In this document: in pieces, positions 60,322 to 64,000 of the stretch
Layout of the letters: each line of letters opens with the position of its first letter
How positions within the stretch are numbered: position 1 is the stretch's first letter
DNA from: Pseudarthrobacter sp. MM222
Lineage (GTDB): Bacteria; Actinomycetota; Actinomycetes; Actinomycetales; Micrococcaceae
Length of the DNA: 64,000 nt
NCBI RefSeq assembly: GCF_947090775.1
Contig: NZ_OX352321.1
Coordinates: forward strand, 2,108,001-2,172,000
Direction: 5' to 3'
Notes under the pieces: model-generated
The model's input: only the letters and a program-made list of their open reading frames with translations
Database searches by the model: none
What the model was told of the DNA's origin: nothing
Translations under genes and position numbers: made by a program

Positions 60322-61830
60322 CTACCAGGGGCTCGGTTTGTAGTCCTTCAGGAAGACCCCGTACTGGTCCTCGCCCGCCTCGCCCATCACGATTGGGTCG
60401 TAGACCCGGGCGGCGCCGTCGACAAGATCCAGGGGGGCGTGGAAGCCCTCCTCCATGAGCCGGACCTTGGTGTAGTGCGGGCGCTCATCCGTGATCCAGC
60501 CGGTGTCGACCGCTGTCATCAGGATGCCGTCGGCATCGAGCATCTCCTGCGCGCTGGTCCGGGTCATCATGTTCAGCGCAGCCTTGGCCATGTTGGTGTG
60601 CGGGTGGCCGGGGCCCTTGTAGGCGCGGGAGAATTGGCCTTCCATGGCGCTGACGTTGACGATGTACTTCCGCCTCGCGGTGGAGCGCTTCATGGCCCCC
60701 CGCAGCCGGCTGACCAGCAGGAACGGAGCGGTGACATTGCACAGCTGCACCTCGAGCATCTCGAGCGGATCCACCTCGTCCACCACCTGGGTCCAGCTGT
60801 TGATGGTGGCCAGATCCGGAACCAGGCCGCCGGCGTCGATCGCGGTACCCGACTCGATGCGCTCCAGCGAGGCGGAGCCGGTGGACAGCGCCAGCGAGGT
60901 AACGGCGTCGCCGGCGAGGACGGGGTGCTCCAGGACGGTGCTCGCGAGGGCGAGCGGGTGCTTGTCGTGGGCGTGGCCGAACGTAACCAGCTCGGGTCCG
61001 CCGTTGGCGGCCTGCAGCGCTGCGGGCAACGGCTCGTCCTCCGCGTCCACCAGCGGCTTGTAGGCGTTGCCGGAGCGGCGAACGGTCTGGGCCGCGTTAT
61101 TGATGATGATGTCCAGCGGCCCGGCGGCGTCCAGGGAATCGGTCAGGGCCATCACCTGGGCGGGATCGCGGAGGTCAATTCCGACGATCCGGAGCCGGTG
61201 CAGCCAGTCAGCGCTGTCCTCCATGGCGGCGAAGCGGCGCGCAGCGTCCTTGGGAAAGCGGGTGGTGATGGTGGTGTGGGCGCCGTCGCGGAGCAGCCGG
61301 AGCGCGATGTACATGCCGATCTTCGCCCGGCCGCCGGTCAGCAGCGCGCGGCGACCGCTCAGGTCCGTGCGGGCATCCCTTTTGCTGTGGCTGAAAGCGG
61401 CGCACTCGGGGCAGAGCTGATGGTAGAAGGCGTCCACTTGGGTGAAGTGCTGCTTGCAGATGTAGCACGGTCGCGACCTGATCAGGTGCCCGGCGATTTC
61501 CCCCGTAGCGGACGGCGCCAGCTTGTTGCCCCGGGTCTCGTCGTCGATCCGGTCGGGGGCCGCCGTCGCGGTCTGGGACAGCACGGCGCGGTCCGCCTCG
61601 GCAATCAGGTCCCGCTTGGTGACGCGGCGGTGCCGCTTGACGGCCTTGAACATCTTGCCGGTGGCGCGGCGGACCGAGACGTAGTCCGGGTGTTCCTCGT
61701 CGTAGACGTGGATGCTGTTGAGGACCTTCAGGCAGGCCTCGATTTCCGCGTCCGTCAGCCCGGCGGGAACCACGGCGTCTGGCGCCGCATCGGCAGGGAT
61801 CAGGTGGGAAGGCAGATCGGGGGAGCTCAT
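60322..61830 (-). CDS. SDR-fold protein with N-terminal zinc ribbon
   Basis: 502 residues. Helical N-terminus (1-115), a Cys4 zinc ribbon CYIC...CPEC (Cys122, 125, 140, 143), then a Rossmann SDR from residue 158 (LLTGGRAKIGMYIALRLL; IIINNAAQT). In the active site Ser394 is present, but the Tyr position reads TNMAK (Thr412, Lys416), so the classical catalytic Tyr is lost. TAAAAT seven bases upstream suggests a leaderless start. Function unknown; an RNA- or protein-binding role is possible. Confidence 0.85.
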   Translation of the reverse strand: MSSPDLPSHLIPADAAPDAVVPAGLTDAEIEACLKVLNSIHVYDEEHPDYVSVRRATGKMFKAVKRHRRVTKRDLIAEADRAVLSQTATAAPDRIDDETRGNKLAPSATGEIAGHLIRSRPCYICKQHFTQVDAFYHQLCPECAAFSHSKRDARTDLSGRRALLTGGRAKIGMYIALRLLRDGAHTTITTRFPKDAARRFAAMEDSADWLHRLRIVGIDLRDPAQVMALTDSLDAAGPLDIIINNAAQTVRRSGNAYKPLVDAEDEPLPAALQAANGGPELVTFGHAHDKHPLALASTVLEHPVLAGDAVTSLALSTGSASLERIESGTAIDAGGLVPDLATINSWTQVVDEVDPLEMLEVQLCNVTAPFLLVSRLRGAMKRSTARRKYIVNVSAMEGQFSRAYKGPGHPHTNMAKAALNMMTRTSAQEMLDADGILMTAVDTGWITDERPHYTKVRLMEEGFHAPLDLVDGAARVYDPIVMGEAGEDQYGVFLKDYKPSPW

Positions 61831-61837
61831 TGCCCCA

Positions 61838-61843
61838 ATTTTA
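61838..61843 (-). promoter_or_regulatory. -10 TAAAAT of the zinc-ribbon SDR gene
   Basis: Minus-strand TAAAAT, seven bases, then ATG at 61830. Confidence 0.4.
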
Positions 61844-61852
61844 CAGCCTGCG

Positions 61853-61880
61853 GGGAGCCCGGCCGGTCGTCCGGGCTCCC
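61853..61880 (-). terminator. glgC terminator hairpin
   Basis: Stem GGGAGCCCGG (61853-61862) with CCGGGCTCCC (61871-61880), 8-base loop, 11 bases past the glgC stop. Confidence 0.65.
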
Positions 61881-61890
61881 GTGCTTCTTC

Positions 61891-63306
61891 TCAGGCCTTG
61901 GTCGAGTGCTGGGCTGGGACTTCCACTCCGACGGCAGCCGGGCGGGCTTGGCTGGCCTTCTCGACTGTCTCCTGCCACTCCGGGATATTCACGGAGGCCG
62001 CCTTCACGGCATCGGGAACCAGGTGCAGGTTGGCGGCCGAGAGGGCGCGCTCGGCGTCACTTGGCTCGGGAACTTCCTGCCCCTTGGACAGGACCGTGAT
62101 GCCGGAGTCCGTGACCTTGAAGCCGCGGGCGCGGTCCAGTTCGGGATCCAGGCCGATGGCCGCCCCGGCCGGAACCCGGACGTTCTTGTCGATGATCGCC
62201 CGCCGGACGACGGCGCCCTCGCCGATGCTGACCTTGTCCATCAGGACGGAATCAATCACCCGGCTGGACGTTCCGACGTAGGCGTCGTTGGACAGCACGG
62301 AGCCCTCCACGATTCCCCCGGAGATCACCACGCCGTTCGCGACGATCGAGTCCAGCGCCGTGCCCACGGTGTTGCCAACGCCGCGAACGAACTTGGCCGG
62401 CGGGGAAATCGTCTGCCGCGTGTAGATCGGCCATTCCGAGTTGTAGAGGTTGAACACCGGCATGGGGGAGATGAGGTCCATGTGCGCGTCGTAGAACGAG
62501 TCGATGGTGCCGACGTCGCGCCAGTAGGTGCGGTCGCGTTCGGTCGAGCCGGGGATGTCATTGAGGGTGAAGTCGTAGACCCCGGCCTCACCCTTGTTGA
62601 CGAAGTACGGAATGATGTCCCCGCCCATGTCGTGCTTGGTGTCGAGTCGCTCGGCATCGACATGCAGGGCCTCTACGAGCGCGTCGGCGTCAAAAACGTA
62701 GTTTCCCATGGAGGCAAGGAACTGGGTGGGGTCGGCGGCCAGTCCGGGCGTGGAGGACGGCTTCTCGACGAACGCTGCGATCTTCTGGGGATCGTCCTGG
62801 TCCACCTCAATGACGCCGAACTGGTCGGCCATGTTCAGCGGCTGCCGGACGGCGGCGACGCTGGCCCGGGCGCCGCTGGCGACGTGCTGGGCAACCATCT
62901 GCGAGAAATCCATCCGGTAAACGTGGTCGGCGCCAACGACGACGACGATATCCGGGTTGGCGTCATGGATCAGGTTCAGGGACTGGTAAATGGCGTTGGC
63001 GCTGCCTAGGAACCAGCTCTTGCCGACGCGCTGCTGCGCCGGGACCGAGGCCACATAATTGCCGAGCTGGGTGGACATCCGCCAGGTCTCGGAGATGTGG
63101 CGGTCCAGGCTGTGGGATTTATATTGCGTCAGGACGACGATCTGCAGGTAACGGGAATTGACCAGGTTGGATAACGCAAAGTCAATGAGCCGGTAGCTGC
63201 CGGCAAACGGAACGCCGGGTTTGGCCCGGTCTGCCGTCAACGGCATCAGCCGGTTTCCCTCGCCACCTGCGAGGACAATGGCCAAGACTTTCTTTTGATG
63301 CGGCAT
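61891..63306 (-). CDS. glgC: Glucose-1-phosphate adenylyltransferase
   Basis: Makes ADP-glucose for glycogen and maltose-1-phosphate synthesis. The nucleotide motif [39 protein letters not shown] and a C-terminal left-handed beta-helix ([15 protein letters not shown]) are present. 471 residues with a roughly 60-residue tail beyond the usual end. AGGAGCG precedes the ATG. Divergent from the synthase gene, as in mycobacteria (Rv1213/Rv1212c). Confidence 0.95.
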   Translation of the reverse strand: MPHQKKVLAIVLAGGEGNRLMPLTADRAKPGVPFAGSYRLIDFALSNLVNSRYLQIVVLTQYKSHSLDRHISETWRMSTQLGNYVASVPAQQRVGKSWFLGSANAIYQSLNLIHDANPDIVVVVGADHVYRMDFSQMVAQHVASGARASVAAVRQPLNMADQFGVIEVDQDDPQKIAAFVEKPSSTPGLAADPTQFLASMGNYVFDADALVEALHVDAERLDTKHDMGGDIIPYFVNKGEAGVYDFTLNDIPGSTERDRTYWRDVGTIDSFYDAHMDLISPMPVFNLYNSEWPIYTRQTISPPAKFVRGVGNTVGTALDSIVANGVVISGGIVEGSVLSNDAYVGTSSRVIDSVLMDKVSIGEGAVVRRAIIDKNVRVPAGAAIGLDPELDRARGFKVTDSGITVLSKGQEVPEPSDAERALSAANLHLVPDAVKAASVNIPEWQETVEKASQARPAAVGVEVPAQHSTKA

Positions 63307-63366
63307 AGTGATCGCTCCTGAACGCCTTTGTTGCTCCCCAAAAAATATCCGGCACGCCCGGACGTC

Positions 63367-63395
63367 TTTACACTAGATCAGTTCGACCGTAACGA
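63367..63395 (+). promoter_or_regulatory. Candidate promoter of the glycogen synthase gene
   Basis: TTTACA (63367-63372), 17-base spacer, TAACGA (63390-63395), 14 bases before the GTG start at 63410. Weak -10. Confidence 0.3.
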
Positions 63396-63409
63396 CTACC
63401 TTGGGTTTT

Positions 63410-64000
63410 GTGCGAATAGACATTGTGACCAAAGAATTTCCGCCCGAAATCTACGGCGGGGCCGGTGTCCACGTTGCCGAGCTCAGCAGGGTGCTGGCTC
63501 AGCATGTGGATCTACAGGTACGTGCTTTCGGTGCGCCCCGGGACCCCGAGTACCACGGAGCGACGGTCACGTCCTACGCGGTGCCCGAGGACCTGGGCGG
63601 AGCGAACGCTGCCGTGCAGACGCTGGGGGTGGACCTGCGCATCGTTCCGGACATCGCCGGAGCGGATCTCGTGCATTCGCACACCTGGTACGCCAACATG
63701 GCCGGGCACATCGCCGCGCTGCTGCACGGGATTCCCCATGTCCTGAGCGCGCACAGCCTGGAGCCGCTCCGCCCGTGGAAGGCCGAGCAGCTCGGCGGCG
63801 GCTACGCCCTGTCCTCCTGGGTGGAAAAAACCGCCTACGAGTCCGCCGCGGCCATCATCGCCGTGTCGGAGGGCATGCGGCAGGACATCCTGCGCAGCTA
63901 CCCGGACGTCGACCCCGCCAAGGTCAAGGTGGTCCACAACGGCATCGATGTGAGCCAGTGGAACCGGGACGAGGGCGACGACATCATCCGCGCGCTCGGT
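63410..64000 (+). CDS. glgA: GT4 glycogen synthase / maltose-1-phosphate synthase, 3' truncated
   Basis: Open for 197 codons from the GTG at 63410 to the window end, no stop. VRIDIVTKEFPPEIYGGAGVH is the N-terminal ADP-glucose-binding start; VHSHTWYANMAGH, SAHSLEPLRPWK, AVSEGM and VHNGID follow in GT4 order. Actinobacterial homologues (mycobacterial GlgM) join ADP-glucose and glucose-1-phosphate to maltose-1-phosphate, so the glgA name may not reflect the reaction. Divergent from glgC. Confidence 0.9.
   Translation, partial: MRIDIVTKEFPPEIYGGAGVHVAELSRVLAQHVDLQVRAFGAPRDPEYHGATVTSYAVPEDLGGANAAVQTLGVDLRIVPDIAGADLVHSHTWYANMAGHIAALLHGIPHVLSAHSLEPLRPWKAEQLGGGYALSSWVEKTAYESAAAIIAVSEGMRQDILRSYPDVDPAKVKVVHNGIDVSQWNRDEGDDIIRALG

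Noticed and set aside
60439..63009. Open frame of about 850 codons antisense to the zinc-ribbon SDR and glgC
   Set aside because: Spans two well-supported genes and their gap, with no motif; an effect of third-position GC bias.

Overview
The window is a high-GC actinobacterial chromosome segment. Gene content, many GTG/TTG starts, WhiA, RbpA, OpcA, SufR and a GlgM-type glycogen synthase fit a member of the Micrococcaceae (Arthrobacter/Pseudarthrobacter type). This placement is inference from gene content; no rRNA, tRNA, CRISPR array, prophage or insertion sequence was recognised. Both ends cut genes (uvrA at the left, a glycogen/maltose-1-phosphate synthase at the right).

Layout. 1-9.4 kb: uvrA 3' end, HAD phosphatase, plsC, uvrC, then the conserved rapZ-yvcK-whiA trio and sodA. 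9.6-13.6 kb: glycolytic operon gap-pgk-tpiA-secG and the RNA polymerase-binding protein gene rbpA. 13.6-21.8 kb (minus strand): pentose-phosphate block tkt-tal-pgi-zwf-opcA-pgl. 22.3-27.2 kb: ctaB, a lipoprotein, ctaA and an ABC-2 exporter. 27.3-32.5 kb: sufR-sufB-sufD-Rieske-sufC-sufT. The order uvrC...sufT follows the order remembered for Mycobacterium tuberculosis Rv1420-Rv1466, but sufS and sufU are missing, and rbpA and a second-type pgi are inserted.

32.6-48.5 kb is more mixed: zinc metallopeptidase, acyl-CoA ligase plus thiolase, a palindromic repeat array, an ECF biotin transporter (bioY-M-N), an ABC-F protein, YbaK-type deacylase, SURF1, two SDRs, serB, an ABC ATPase, TauE/SafE, a SpoU methyltransferase and rpmE2. 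48.5-57 kb: a lipoate ligase with swapped domains, pepN, a YeiH-type transporter, and a three-gene cpATP-grasp / alpha-E / transglutaminase operon. 57-64 kb: a DosS/DosR-like oxygen or NO sensing pair next to a universal stress protein, a zinc-ribbon SDR, and divergent glgC and glgA/glgM.

Items most worth a second look: the nested-palindrome array at 36272-36600; a second repeat family between convergent genes at about 32.6 and 49.7 kb, which supplies the pepN stop codon; the DosRS-like locus with a DosR-box-like site before the stress protein gene; the amidoligase-like trio with a palindrome upstream; the suf operon lacking its desulfurase; and several enzymes lacking canonical catalytic residues (thiolase, two SDRs).
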